DNA of 64,000 nucleotides, from assembly GCA_030263615.1 (NCBI GenBank), contig SZPH01000001.1, forward strand, positions 62,001 to 126,000. The letters are read 5' to 3'. Made by a program: the position numbers and the translations under genes. Below are positions 16,746-25,673 of the stretch, in pieces. The notes under the pieces were generated by a model. That model saw nothing but the letters and a program-made list of their open reading frames with translations, was not told the DNA's origin and did not search any database. The DNA is from Villigracilis sp900696595. Its GTDB lineage: Bacteria; Chloroflexota; Anaerolineae; Anaerolineales; Villigracilaceae. Position 1 is the first letter of the stretch. The number at the start of each line of letters is the position of its first letter.

Positions 16746-17486
16746 ATGAACGAACTCGTCAATTCCATTCGCGAAAGGTATCTTGGGGCGCTGGACAAAA
16801 TCGCTTCGGCGGCGAAACGCTCCGGGCGGAGTCCGGAGGCGGTGAAACTCGTCGTGGTGACAAAAGCCCAACCCGTGCAAACAGCCCGGGCGGCGATCGA
16901 GGCGGGGGTTCGCATCCTGGGGGAGAATTACGCCGAGGAAGGTGTCACGAAAATTCAATCCTTGTCGAATTTTTCTGCGGTAGAATGGCACATGATCGGT
17001 CACGTGCAGAGCCGCAAGGCGCAGAGCGTGGCGGCGAACTTTAACTTCATGCACTCGCTGGACAGCCTGAAACTTGCCAGGCGGCTCGACCGTTTTTGCG
17101 CGGACGCGGGGCGGGTCTTGCCCGTCCTGCTCGAATTCAACGTGGGCGGCGAGGAAAGCAAGGGCGGCTGGGAGGCTTCGGACGAAGCGCGCTGGGCGAT
17201 GTTGCCGGGCGAGGTCGCCGAAATCTTTTCGCTGGCAAATTTGCGCGTTTGCGGGTTGATGGCAATGCCGCCATTGGGCGGCGACGCAAACGCTTCGCGC
17301 CCGTACTTTCAGAAATTGCGAAGGCTGAGGGATTATCTTGCTTTGCAAATCCCGCAGGCAGGTTTGAACGAACTTTCGATGGGCACAAGTTCGGATTATG
17401 AAGTTGCTGTGGAGGAAGGCGCGACCTACGTCCGGGTTGGCGCAGCCATCGTTGGAGCGAGACATTACACCACGGAGAATGCATGA
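16746..17486 (+). CDS. yggS: PLP homeostasis protein YggS
   Basis: A 246-residue fold-type III PLP-binding protein that buffers pyridoxal phosphate and affects amino-acid metabolism. The PLP lysine is K40 in LVVVTKAQP. Other family landmarks are LGENYAEE, WHMIGHVQSRK, NVGGEESKGGW, GLMAMPP and LSMGTSSDYEVAVEEGAT. It is catalytically silent in known members. It overlaps yggT by 4 nt (ATGA), the widely conserved yggS-yggT-yggU arrangement. Confidence 0.95.
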   Translation: MNELVNSIRERYLGALDKIASAAKRSGRSPEAVKLVVVTKAQPVQTARAAIEAGVRILGENYAEEGVTKIQSLSNFSAVEWHMIGHVQSRKAQSVAANFNFMHSLDSLKLARRLDRFCADAGRVLPVLLEFNVGGEESKGGWEASDEARWAMLPGEVAEIFSLANLRVCGLMAMPPLGGDANASRPYFQKLRRLRDYLALQIPQAGLNELSMGTSSDYEVAVEEGATYVRVGAAIVGARHYTTENA

Positions 17487-17746
17487 GCGTCGAATTTCTG
17501 GTCTTGCTGGTGCGCGTGGCGGCGGAGACTGTGATCTGGATCGTGATCGCGAATTCCCTGCTGTCGTTCTTTCTCCCGCCGTATCATCCCGTGCGCGAGG
17601 CGTTGGAGCGGGTGGTCGGGCCCCTGCTCAACCCGATCCGCAACCTGATGGGCAACACAGGCGGGCTCGATTTCAGCCCGCTGGTTCTAATCCTTATTCT
17701 TGAACTCTTGAAGCAATTTGTAATCGGCGTCCTTCTTTCTTTGTAA
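17483..17746 (+). CDS. yggT: YggT-family membrane protein
   Basis: An 87-residue protein with two membrane helices (about 4-26 and 62-85). The conserved loop between them, RVVGPLLNPIRNLM and LDFSPLVLILILE, is typical of YggT. The family is associated with cell division or osmotic tolerance in some bacteria. Translationally coupled to yggS. Confidence 0.9.
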   Translation: MSVEFLVLLVRVAAETVIWIVIANSLLSFFLPPYHPVREALERVVGPLLNPIRNLMGNTGGLDFSPLVLILILELLKQFVIGVLLSL

Positions 17747-17758
17747 ACGAGGTGAACC

Positions 17759-18067
17759 ATGACTAGAAAATATGTCCTGCACGACGGCAAGCGCGGTTCG
17801 GCGTTGGCGTTGCGGATCACGCCGCGCTCGAGCCGCAACCAGATTGCGGGCGTTCTCAACGACGGCACGGTCAAGATCCATGTCGCCGCTGACCCGGCTG
17901 ACGAGACGTTGAACAGGGAGTTGATCGCCTTCCTCGCCGAGGTGCTGGGCGTGCCGAAAACGCGCGTGGAGATCGTCGCCGGCGAAAGCGGACGGGATAA
18001 ACTCGTCTCGATCCTCGATATGGACGTGGAGACGGCGCACCAGAGAATTGTGGCGCATATGGATTGA
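17759..18067 (+). CDS. yggU: DUF167 protein (YggU family)
   Basis: A 102-residue cytosolic protein of the DUF167/YggU family. Signature segments are ALALRITPRSSRNQIAGV, VKIHVAADPADETLNRELIAFLAEVLGV and VEIVAGESGRDKLVSI. The family's biochemical role is unknown. It is the last gene of the ccdA-yggU run; a repeat tract and a strong terminator follow. Confidence 0.9.
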   Translation: MTRKYVLHDGKRGSALALRITPRSSRNQIAGVLNDGTVKIHVAADPADETLNRELIAFLAEVLGVPKTRVEIVAGESGRDKLVSILDMDVETAHQRIVAHMD

Positions 18068-18173
18068 GAGAGTAGAGAGTGGAGAGTAGAGAGTAGAGAG
18101 TGGAGAGTAGAGAGTAGAGAGCAGAGAGTAGAGAATAGTTATCGGCGATCAGTGATCGGTAATCAGTGGAGAA
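18064..18173. repeat. Low-complexity GAGAGTAGAGAGTGGA tract
   Basis: About 75 bp of degenerate AGAGAGTAGAGAGTGGAG words beginning at the yggU stop codon (TGA inside ATTGAGAGAG), followed by TTATCGGCGATCAGTGATCGGTAATCAG-type words split between this tract and the terminator. Purines are nearly all on the plus strand. Confidence 0.7.
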
Positions 18174-18203
18174 GACAGCCGGGAGGCTGTCTCTTTTTGT
18201 TTT
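18174..18203 (+). terminator. Rho-independent terminator of the ccdA-yggU operon
   Basis: Perfect 7-bp stem GACAGCC/GGCTGTC with a GGGA loop, followed by TCTTTTTGTTTT. Confidence 0.9.
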
Positions 18204-18237
18204 GAGGTTCTTTGGGATTAAGTGGGGTGATAGCTCG

Positions 18238-18445
18238 TCTTACACAGAGGGCACAGAGAACACGGAGATTATAAGAGGTTTTCTCTGTGGACTCCGTGAT
18301 CTGATATGAAAATAAACTCCAAGAGCAAACCACCGAGACACGGAGACACAGAGAAAAAACTCCGTGACTCTGTGTCTCCGTGTTTAGATTTTCATCCCTT
18401 CGGCAGGCTCAGGGCAAGCCCTTCGGGGTGAAACCCTTTCATGGA
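18238..18445. repeat. ACAGAG/ACACGGAG repeat cluster and CTTCGGCAGGCTCAG word
   Basis: This fills the rest of the gene-free stretch 18204-18533. It contains ACACAGAGGGCACAGAG and ACACGGAG words. A perfect 16-bp inverted pair, ACACGGAGACACAGAG at 18338 and its complement at 18368, forms a long hairpin. It is followed by TTCGGCAGGCTCAGGGCAAG (18398-18417). Similar word repeats occur in many environmental bacterial genomes. No ORF or RNA gene was recognised here. Confidence 0.7.
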
Positions 18446-18533
18446 TACTCAGTGGTAAAAACATGGACGCTCCCACCAAATACCAGAGAGCCTGTTTTGT
18501 TTGAGAGAGAAGGTTTCCGTTCTCAAAGGTGAT

Positions 18534-20951
18534 TTACAAGCCCCCATACAACCGCCTGTAGATGATGAAGATTTCATAGATGTTTCTGATGTAATTGCGC
18601 GTCTCCTCGAATCGCACGCTTTCCAAAAACAGGTCGGGGTCGTCGCCGGAGAGTTCCTTCCACGCCGCCGCGTTGCCGGGACCGCCGTTGTAGGCGGCGA
18701 GGGTCGCGTACAGGTCGCCGTTGAGCAGGGCGCGATTTTTGGCGAGATAATGCGTGCCGAACATCACGCTGACGTATGGGCGGTAGAGGTCTTCTTCGGC
18801 GTAGTTGCTCGGCTTGCCGAGTTCGGAGGCGATCTGCGCGCCGGTGGGGGCGATGATCTGCATCAAGCCGTGCGCGCCCGCAGTCGAGCGCACGAAACCT
18901 TCAAAGAGACTTTCCTGACGGATGACGCTGAAAACGAATAGGGGATCGAATCCGTTTTGTTGCGCGTTGGAGATGACCAGGTCTGGATAATACAACCCGT
19001 AGCGGATGCGGCTGAAATACGCGGGAGCCATCATCGATTCGGTGTGTTCGCCCAGTCCCGCCATGGTGAGGACCTGCCGCGCGGCAAAAATGGCGGAGCG
19101 GTACATGCCGAGTCCGCGCAGGTAATTCGTCAGCCGGTAACTGCCGACCGCGTCGTTCAAAGCTTCCAGTTCTTCCCGCATATCTTCAAACTCGAGCCGC
19201 GCCTCGTCCAACATGCCGAGGTCCCAATATTCCTTTCCGCGGATGATGCGCGCGTCCGAAGCCAGCGGTCCGAGTCCGTTCAAATCCGCGTCCGCGGCGA
19301 GGTTGAAGGTCAGGCGCATCCAGGCATCGGCGTCGGCGCGTTCGCGGGCGAGGTCAAACTGGTAATTTACGGATGGGCTGGGGGCGAAAGGAGGCAGCCC
19401 CGCGAGAATATCGCGCGCGCGTTCGCTGTAATATCCGCCCGGGTCGAGGTTCTGCCCTTCGCGGAAGGCGTCGTTCGCGCCGTTTGTATCGCCGAGTTTT
19501 TGATTCGCCTTGCCGATCCACAACAGCGCGCGCGATTTATCGCCCGCCGGCGCGGACATCGCCAGGCTGCGTTTGAAATCGTCCAGCGCAATTTGAAAAT
19601 TTCCGCGCCGATATTCCACGACGCCCATCAGGAACGCGGCATAGGAGGATTGTTCCGAGCCGGGATATTCCAGCGTTACGCGCGACCAGGTTTCGACGGC
19701 TTTGTCGTACTGTCCGTCGCGTTCGTAGATTCTCGCCGCGCTCATCAGATAATCCGCCGCGATGGAAGCGTTCGGGGCAAGCCCGACGAACTCCAGTAAA
19801 GTCCCCGCGCCGCCGGCGTAGTCGCCCAATTGCGCCCATTGAATGAAAGCTTTTTCGCCCCAGGCGTCGCCCCAGCGCGGGTGCGCCGAAAAATTCGAGA
19901 TGAAGATGTCGTAATCCGCGAGGGCTTCGGGATATTGCCCAAGCCCGCTCTTCGATAATGCGCGATAGTAATACGCAGTCCCGTCGTTTTCGGGCGGGTT
20001 GGTTTGCAGATAGCGGTCGAAGGCGGCGATGGCGACGGCGTATTGACCGGCGAAATAATCCACGAGCCCGCGGTCGAGTTCATTCACCGTCCCGCCAGAA
20101 TCCAATAAAGCGACGAGACTGAGATAGGAATAATACGAGAGCGGATAATTTTCCACCGCATAGCGAAATCGTTCGTTCGCTTCGGCTGCCTGACCCTGAG
20201 CCTGGTTCGCCAACCCGGCTTCGTACAACGCCTGAGCCTTGACGTAGTCGCTCGAAGCGCGCCCGATGATTCCATCATAAAGCGCCAAAGCCGTTTCGTA
20301 GTTGCCAAGCTGAACATGAGTGGAAGCAACTTTCAGGTCAAGTTGTGTATCGTCGCCGAGCGAGGGCGCGGTGATCGCGCTGGTATAGGACGACAGGGCT
20401 TCGGCGTAATTCTTGGCGTTGAATAAAGCGTCGCCCCGCAATTCCTGGACATAGGCGTCCAGCGCGCCGGGGCGCAGGACGAGATACGTCTGCCATGAGT
20501 CTGCGGCGGCGGCGTAATTTTCCGTTTTGAAATGAACGAAGCCTTGCAGAAAATACGCCTGCCCGAATTGCGGCGAGCCGGAGTATTCGTTGATCAAGAC
20601 TTGCAGGGCGGTCAGCGTTTCGTTGTAGCGCCCCTGCGCGTAATAGATGCGCGCCACGCCCCATTGCGCCGAGGCGCGCACGAGGGGATCGGGAGAATCG
20701 CTCAAGGCGGTTTGGTAATGGATGAGTGCGAGATCATAGTCGCCGTTGAAAAACGCTTCGTCGCCTTCGCTGACGCGCGCAACCGGCAGGGGCGTCGGCG
20801 TGACGGTGGGGGTGAAGGTGGCTTCGGGCGTGGTCGTCAGGCTGGGAGTCACCGTCCAACCGGGGGGGATGGCGGGGAAATTTTCCAGCGTGGAACAGGC
20901 AACGAGTGACGAGACCAGCCAAAGTCCGAGAATGAGGCGCAAGGTTTTCAT
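18534..20951 (-). CDS. Lipoprotein lytic transglycosylase with TPR array (Slt type)
   Basis: An 805-residue exported protein that cleaves peptidoglycan glycan strands. The signal peptide ends in the lipobox LVACS (C19). A Thr/Pro stalk (about 30-60) is followed by a long helical TPR-like region (about 65-620), with repeats such as YDLALIHYQTAL, YNETLTALQVLI and GNFQIALDDFKRSL. The C-terminal SLT domain (about 640-800) has the catalytic Glu in FSVIRQESLFEG and the motifs AHGLMQIIAPTG and AYNGGPGN. I started at the ATG at 20951 because it gives the signal peptide; the longer frame is non-coding. It is divergent from the potD-like gene. Confidence 0.9.
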   Translation of the reverse strand: MKTLRLILGLWLVSSLVACSTLENFPAIPPGWTVTPSLTTTPEATFTPTVTPTPLPVARVSEGDEAFFNGDYDLALIHYQTALSDSPDPLVRASAQWGVARIYYAQGRYNETLTALQVLINEYSGSPQFGQAYFLQGFVHFKTENYAAAADSWQTYLVLRPGALDAYVQELRGDALFNAKNYAEALSSYTSAITAPSLGDDTQLDLKVASTHVQLGNYETALALYDGIIGRASSDYVKAQALYEAGLANQAQGQAAEANERFRYAVENYPLSYYSYLSLVALLDSGGTVNELDRGLVDYFAGQYAVAIAAFDRYLQTNPPENDGTAYYYRALSKSGLGQYPEALADYDIFISNFSAHPRWGDAWGEKAFIQWAQLGDYAGGAGTLLEFVGLAPNASIAADYLMSAARIYERDGQYDKAVETWSRVTLEYPGSEQSSYAAFLMGVVEYRRGNFQIALDDFKRSLAMSAPAGDKSRALLWIGKANQKLGDTNGANDAFREGQNLDPGGYYSERARDILAGLPPFAPSPSVNYQFDLARERADADAWMRLTFNLAADADLNGLGPLASDARIIRGKEYWDLGMLDEARLEFEDMREELEALNDAVGSYRLTNYLRGLGMYRSAIFAARQVLTMAGLGEHTESMMAPAYFSRIRYGLYYPDLVISNAQQNGFDPLFVFSVIRQESLFEGFVRSTAGAHGLMQIIAPTGAQIASELGKPSNYAEEDLYRPYVSVMFGTHYLAKNRALLNGDLYATLAAYNGGPGNAAAWKELSGDDPDLFLESVRFEETRNYIRNIYEIFIIYRRLYGGL

Positions 20952-21009
20952 CCTGTTTTTATAATGGTAAAGAGAGGGAGCGTCAAGCGGAGCGAAATCC
21001 GAATCTGTG

Positions 21010-21038
21010 TTGTATTCGCCGGGTGGATGCAATATAAT
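21010..21038 (+). promoter_or_regulatory. Sigma-70-like promoter of the polyamine-binding protein gene
   Basis: TTGTAT (21010-21015), a 17-bp spacer and TATAAT (21033-21038) lie about 40 bp upstream of the chosen ATG at 21078. Confidence 0.6.
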
Positions 21039-21077
21039 TTCCTCCGTACCCCATTTCATTTTTCAAAGAGGAGAGAC

Positions 21078-22220
21078 ATGAACACACATCACAAAATCCG
21101 GCGGTTGATTTTGGCGAGCGTGCTGTTGGTCGTCCTGACAGCCTGCGCGGCGGCGGGCGAACCCGCTTCGACGGATGAACTGGTGACCGCAAGTGGATTC
21201 GCCTGCCCGGAGCCTTCGCCGCGAGTCGAGTTCGAAAGCGATGAGATCAATATCTACACCTGGGCGGAATATGTGCCAGCCGATATTTTCGATTGTTTCG
21301 GCATGGTCTACGATGTGACGGTGAACGTAGATTACTTTTCGTCCAATGAAGAGTTGTATTCGAAAGTGTCGCTGGGCGAGGGCATCAACCCGTACGATGT
21401 GATTCACCCCAGCGATTACATGATCGGCGTGTTGATCCGCGAAGGGTTGTTGCAAAAGATGGACGCGTCGCGCATTCCCAACCTTGCCAATCTCGACGCG
21501 GGCTTGACCGCGGCGTACGGCGAAACGCTCGATTACATCGCGCCATATCAGATGGGCACGCAGGCGATCATCTACAACACCGAGACTGTGGAAACTCCGC
21601 CGACCTCCTGGGCGGATTTGTGGAATCCCGAATACAAGGGGCGCATTGTGGCGGTGGACGACAGCCGCGTGATCATCGGCGCGACATTGTTGACGCTGGG
21701 ATACAGCGTGAACGAGACCGACCCGGATCATCTCGAGGAGGCGAAGGAGAAATTGCTCGAACTGATGCCGAACATCCGCGTATTCGACAGCGACAGCCCG
21801 AAGACTCCGCTGGTGGCGGGCGACGTGGATTTGGGCATCGTCTGGAACGGCGAGGCGTTTTTGACGCAGACCGAGGACCCGCGTTTCGAATATGTCTTCC
21901 CTGAAGAGGGTTCGATCATCTTCTACGACGGCATGGCGATCCCGCCTGCCGCGCCGCATCCCGATGCGGCTTATGCCTGGCTCAATTATCTGTTACAGGG
22001 AAACATCAACTGGCTGACGCTTGTGGATTATCCATACACTAACCCGAACAAAGCCGCGCTCGACTACGCCAAAGAGAGCCAACCCGAAGTATATGAGGCG
22101 TATATCTCCTCTCCGATCACGAACACGCCCGCCGAGGAATTCGCGCGCGGGCATGAAGTGACCGATCTCGGCGCGGACCTTCTTCTTTACGACGAGTTGT
22201 GGACGGAGGTCAAGCAATAA
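21078..22220 (+). CDS. potD: Spermidine/putrescine-type ABC substrate-binding lipoprotein (orphan)
   Basis: A 380-residue extracytoplasmic solute-binding protein of the PotD/PotF group. The lipobox is VLTAC with C23. The mature part starts FESDEINIYTWAEYVPADIFDCF and contains the family's DVIHPSDYMIG, PYQMGTQAIIYN, TPPTSWADLWNPEYKG and DGMAIPPAAPHPDAAYAWLNYLL segments. GAGGAGAGAC before the ATG at 21078 is a good ribosome-binding site, so I rejected the longer frame. The permease and ATPase genes (potABC) are not adjacent; it must use a transporter encoded elsewhere. Ligand identity is inferred from family only. Confidence 0.88.
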   Translation: MNTHHKIRRLILASVLLVVLTACAAAGEPASTDELVTASGFACPEPSPRVEFESDEINIYTWAEYVPADIFDCFGMVYDVTVNVDYFSSNEELYSKVSLGEGINPYDVIHPSDYMIGVLIREGLLQKMDASRIPNLANLDAGLTAAYGETLDYIAPYQMGTQAIIYNTETVETPPTSWADLWNPEYKGRIVAVDDSRVIIGATLLTLGYSVNETDPDHLEEAKEKLLELMPNIRVFDSDSPKTPLVAGDVDLGIVWNGEAFLTQTEDPRFEYVFPEEGSIIFYDGMAIPPAAPHPDAAYAWLNYLLQGNINWLTLVDYPYTNPNKAALDYAKESQPEVYEAYISSPITNTPAEEFARGHEVTDLGADLLLYDELWTEVKQ

Positions 22221-22308
22221 AGCGCAAGCCGCCGCGCGCGCGGCGTATAGGCGCAATAACTTTACATCCTGAAATCCTCGTGATAAACTCACGGGCGTTC
22301 GTTATTCC

Positions 22309-22336
22309 ATGGCGTGGCGCACAAGCGCCACGCCAT
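22309..22336. repeat. Perfect 12-bp-stem hairpin upstream of the PfkB gene
   Basis: ATGGCGTGGCGC, ACAA loop, GCGCCACGCCAT. It ends 20 nt before the chosen start codon and has no following T-run, so it would be a 5' leader structure or an mRNA-boundary hairpin. Confidence 0.65.
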
Positions 22337-22356
22337 TTACTGCGAGAGCATACCGC

Positions 22357-23313
22357 ATGGACATTCTTCTTACCGGCTCCGTCGCCTACGATTACCTGAT
22401 GACCTTTCCGGGTCGCTTCAAGGAACAGATTCTTCCCGAACGGTTGGAATCGATCAGCCTCTCGTTTCTGGTCGACTCCATGTCCAAACAGCGCGGCGGC
22501 ATCGCGCCCAACATCGCCTATACGATGGCGTTACTGGGAAAAAAGCCGCGCGTGATGGCGACCGTCGGCGAGGATTTCAGCGATTATCGCCAATGGCTCG
22601 AATCCAAAGGCGTGGATACCAGCCTGATGAAGGTCGTCCCCGGCGTTTTCACCGCCTCATTCTTCGCCACGACGGACCACGCCTCCGCCCAGATCGCCTC
22701 CTTCTACCCCGGGGCAATGGGCTACTCGGCCAGCCAGTCCCTCAAAGAACTGGATAAAAAGCCGGATCTGGTCATCGTCTCTCCCAGCTCCCCGGATGCG
22801 ATGATGAAATTCCCCGCCGAATGCCGCGAATTGGGAATTCCCTACCTGTACGATCCCAGCCAGCAGGTCCTGCGCCTCGAAGGGACGGAACTGGCGCGCG
22901 ACATGGAAGGCGCCTACTTCCTTTTCTGCAACGACTATGAGTTTGGTTTGATCTCCAAGAAGACCGGCTGGAGCCTCGACCAGATTCTCGATCACGTTAA
23001 AGTTTTGGTCATCACGCGCGGCAAGGACGGCGCAGATTTATATTCCGACGGCACTTCGGTTCACATCCCGACCGTCCCCGAAGACGAGATCGTGGATCCC
23101 ACCGGAGTCGGCGACGCCTTCCGCGGCGGATTCCTTGCCGGGTATTCGCACGGCTTCGACTGGAAACTGTGCGGCGAGATCGGCTCGCTTTCTGCGGTTT
23201 ACTGCCTCGAACAACGCGGCACGCAGAACCATTCCTACACGCGCGAAGAATTCATCCAGCGCTTCCGCAGGCATTTTGACGACAGCGGAAAATTGGATGC
23301 GTTAGTCAAATAG
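22357..23313 (+). CDS. PfkB-family carbohydrate/nucleoside kinase
   Basis: A 318-residue ribokinase-fold sugar or nucleoside kinase. N-terminal strands MDILLTGSVAYDYLM and the KQRGGIAPNIAYTMALLG segment match the substrate site. The C-terminal catalytic signature DPTGVGDAFRGGFLAGYSHG carries the base Asp and anion hole. The sequence resembles adenosine-kinase-like members in Anaerolineae. An adenosine role would fit the downstream S-adenosylhomocysteinase, which releases adenosine, but the substrate is an inference. I started at 22357; the longer frame would read through the palindromic hairpin. Confidence 0.87.
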   Translation: MDILLTGSVAYDYLMTFPGRFKEQILPERLESISLSFLVDSMSKQRGGIAPNIAYTMALLGKKPRVMATVGEDFSDYRQWLESKGVDTSLMKVVPGVFTASFFATTDHASAQIASFYPGAMGYSASQSLKELDKKPDLVIVSPSSPDAMMKFPAECRELGIPYLYDPSQQVLRLEGTELARDMEGAYFLFCNDYEFGLISKKTGWSLDQILDHVKVLVITRGKDGADLYSDGTSVHIPTVPEDEIVDPTGVGDAFRGGFLAGYSHGFDWKLCGEIGSLSAVYCLEQRGTQNHSYTREEFIQRFRRHFDDSGKLDALVK

Positions 23314-23654
23314 AAAATGGATAAATAGATGACTAGATAAATAGAGAATAGAGAATAGAGAATAGACATTATCGGAAATAATCCACAGATTTCGCTGATT
23401 ACGCAGATTCAAAATTTACAAGAGAAAAATCGGCGAAAATCTGCGCCATCTGCGGATAAATTCGTTATTACCGATAGAGTCTAATAGCGCTCTCTAGTCT
23501 CCAGTCACCTACTTTCTAACCATCCAATCTCTAATCATCCAATCTCTAATCATCCAATCTCTAATCATCCAATCTCTAATCATCTAGTCTCTAGTCATCT
23601 AGTCTCTAGTCATCCAATCTCCAATCATCTAGTTTCTAAAAGAAGGAGCAATAC
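23314..23654. repeat. Gene-free repeat region upstream of ahcY
   Basis: It contains, in order, GATAAATAGATGACTAG and AATAGAGAATAGAG words (about 23318-23362), a 121-bp TIR element (23363-23483) and a CTCTAATCATCCAAT tandem tract with a period of about 15 bp (23486-23640). Then comes AGAAGGAGCAATAC, which supplies the ribosome-binding site of ahcY. No riboswitch fold was recognised. Confidence 0.8.
23363..23483. repeat. 121-bp TIR element (TAGACATTATCGG family), copy 2
   Basis: Ends TAGACATTATCGG and CCGATAGAGTCTA, as in copy 1 (8613-8744). The interior carries ACAGATTTCGCTGATTACG and TCTGCGCCATCTGCGGAT words, different from copy 1's CCGCGGATGAACGCGG words although of the same style. Confidence 0.75.
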
Positions 23655-24986
23655 ATGAGCAATTACGACATCAAGGATATTCAACAAGCCGAAGGCGGGC
23701 GCCGCCGCATCGAGTGGGCGGAGCGCGAAATGCCCGTCCTGCGTTCGATCCGCGAGCGCTTTGCAAAGGAAAAACCCCTCAAGGGACTGCGCCTGTCCTG
23801 CTGTTTGCACGTCACCACCGAGACGGCGAACCTGATGCGCACCCTGCACGACGGCGGCGCGGACATCGTCCTCACGGCGTCCAACCCGCTTTCGACGCAG
23901 GACGATGTGGCGGCGGCGCTGGTCAGCCAGTATGAGGTTCCGGTCTTCGCGATTAAAGGCGAGGACAAGACCACCTACTTCAAACACATCCGCGCCGCGC
24001 TGGAACACAAACCGCACATGACGCAGGACGACGGAGCCGACCTCGTCTCCTCCCTGTTCTTTATCGAAATGGGACGCTTCGAAAAGCTCGAACCCTCCCT
24101 CGCGGAATGGGCGAAGACGCTCAAAGACGAAGAGCGCAAGGAAATGCTCAAGAACGTCATCGGCGGCACGGAAGAGACCACCACCGGCGTGATCCGCTTG
24201 AAGGCGATGGAAAAAGACGGCGTGTTGAAATTCCCGGTCATCGCCGTGAACGATGCGCTCACCAAGCACATGTTCGATAACCGCTATGGCACGGGCCAAT
24301 CCACTGTGGACGGCATCGTCCGCGCCACGAATGTTCTGCTGGCGGGCAAGACCTTCGTCGTGGCTGGCTACGGCTGGTGCGGACGCGGTCTCGCCTCGCG
24401 CGCGCGCGGCATGGGCGCGCAGGTCATCGTCACCGAAGTGGACCCGATGAAGGCGCTCGAAGCCGCGATGGACGGTTTCCAGGTCATGCCGATGCTGGAC
24501 GCGGCAAAAGTCGGCGACATCTTCTGCACCGTCACCGGCGACCTGAACGTGCTGGACGGTCACCACTTTGCGGCAATGAAAGACGGCGCGCTGGTCGCCA
24601 ATTCCGGCCACTTCAACGTCGAGATCAACATCCCCGCGCTGGAAAAAATGAGCGTCGGAAAACCCAACCTTGTCCGCCCGTTTGTGGATCAGTACACCAC
24701 CAAGGATGGACGCAAGATCAACATCCTCGGCGAAGGCCGCCTGATCAACCTCGCCTCCGCCGAAGGGCATCCCGCCTCGGTGATGGATATGTCCTTCGCC
24801 AATCAGGCGCTTTCCGCCGAATACATGGCCAAGAACGCCGACAAACTGGAAAAGAAAGTCTATTCCGTCCCGGCGGAGATTGACAACGAGATCGCCCGCC
24901 TCAAACTCGAAGCCATGGGCGTGAAGATTGACGTTTTGACCGATGAGCAACTTCACTATTTGAATTCGTGGGAAGAGGGAACGTAA
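23655..24986 (+). CDS. ahcY: S-adenosyl-L-homocysteine hydrolase
   Basis: A 443-residue NAD-dependent enzyme that splits S-adenosylhomocysteine into adenosine and homocysteine and keeps methylation going. Recognisable parts are LRLSCCLHVTTETANLMRTL, the Asp/His active-site region around SNPLSTQDDVAAAL, ETTTGVIRLKAM, and FDNRYGTGQS followed by TVDGIVRATN. The NAD-binding VVAGYGWCGRGLASRARG comes next, and the GHFNVEI segment follows. A GGAG 8 nt upstream supports the ATG. A terminator follows immediately. Confidence 0.95.
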   Translation: MSNYDIKDIQQAEGGRRRIEWAEREMPVLRSIRERFAKEKPLKGLRLSCCLHVTTETANLMRTLHDGGADIVLTASNPLSTQDDVAAALVSQYEVPVFAIKGEDKTTYFKHIRAALEHKPHMTQDDGADLVSSLFFIEMGRFEKLEPSLAEWAKTLKDEERKEMLKNVIGGTEETTTGVIRLKAMEKDGVLKFPVIAVNDALTKHMFDNRYGTGQSTVDGIVRATNVLLAGKTFVVAGYGWCGRGLASRARGMGAQVIVTEVDPMKALEAAMDGFQVMPMLDAAKVGDIFCTVTGDLNVLDGHHFAAMKDGALVANSGHFNVEINIPALEKMSVGKPNLVRPFVDQYTTKDGRKINILGEGRLINLASAEGHPASVMDMSFANQALSAEYMAKNADKLEKKVYSVPAEIDNEIARLKLEAMGVKIDVLTDEQLHYLNSWEEGT

Positions 24987-25021
24987 GTCTCAAGGATGAA
25001 GTTGGAAGGATGAAGGATGAA

Positions 25022-25055
25022 CGCCTCGCGGACTCTATTGCCGCGAGGCGTTTTT
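25022..25055 (+). terminator. Rho-independent terminator of ahcY
   Basis: Perfect 10-bp stem CGCCTCGCGG/CCGCGAGGCG with a 9-nt loop, then TTTTT. It touches the stop codon of the convergent gene at 25054. Confidence 0.92.
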
Positions 25056-25614
25056 ACTTGAATATCCCATGTTTTTGCAGAGTCTCGAGATAAACGGCTT
25101 GTTTCTTGCCTGCCAGTTTCGAGAGGCGCGGCGCTTCGAAGGTGAGTTGCTTGATCTTTCTGAGCGGATAAACCAAACACTCCGTCCCTTCTTTTAGATC
25201 CTCAAAGACGACCAGACACACCCAGGCATCGGGCATATTCAAAATCGGATCGCGGCGCACGGGGGAATCCTGAAATGTCCATGACAGTCCGTAACGCTTC
25301 GCCGCGGAACGTCTCTGAGTCTTGACCGCCACTTCGAGTCCGTTAATCTTTAAATCCGCCGCCCACGATTTGCGCTTCGCCTCATACACGCCGTAGTCGG
25401 GTCCTGCGACTTGGCAGTTCCTACCCTCGAACAATATCCGCACCGCCTCCTCGCCGAGTTTCGAGACGAAATGATCGTCGCGGATTTTTTCCAATATCGT
25501 CTGATTACTGTCTTTGTAGTTGACGGTGTCCGTGACTTTGACGGCAAAATCGCGCGCGCGATTCTTTGCTTCGTCGGGGATGGATACGGCCTGCGGCGTT
25601 TGAAAGGTTGACAT
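25054..25614 (-). CDS. Unknown protein, possible PD-(D/E)XK nuclease-like fold
   Basis: A 186-residue cytosolic protein that I cannot assign with certainty. The central region KLGEEAVRILF, GPDYGVYEAK, WAADLKINGLEVAVKTQRR resembles the helix-strand-strand core of PD-(D/E)XK nucleases (candidates: Glu in GEEAV, Asp in AADLK, Lys in VAVKT), but the usual acidic residue two before the Lys is Ala. It may be inactive or unrelated. I started at the ATG at 25614 because the longer frame runs through a perfect terminator hairpin. It stands alone between terminators. Confidence 0.6.
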   Translation of the reverse strand: MSTFQTPQAVSIPDEAKNRARDFAVKVTDTVNYKDSNQTILEKIRDDHFVSKLGEEAVRILFEGRNCQVAGPDYGVYEAKRKSWAADLKINGLEVAVKTQRRSAAKRYGLSWTFQDSPVRRDPILNMPDAWVCLVVFEDLKEGTECLVYPLRKIKQLTFEAPRLSKLAGKKQAVYLETLQKHGIFK

Positions 25615-25673
25615 GGCTTTTGTTAGGGCGGCGACTTGACTTGCACCGTCTGTTTTTCCGATTATACAAAATA

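Noticed and set aside
23486..23640. Possible CRISPR array
   Set aside because: The period is about 15 bp with no spacers and drifting units, so it is a low-complexity tract.
23314..23654. SAH riboswitch upstream of ahcY
   Set aside because: The region is composed of repeats; no conserved riboswitch core could be seen.
23625..24956. 443-residue antisense ORF opposite ahcY
   Set aside because: It mirrors a well-supported gene in high-GC DNA and has no protein-like motif.
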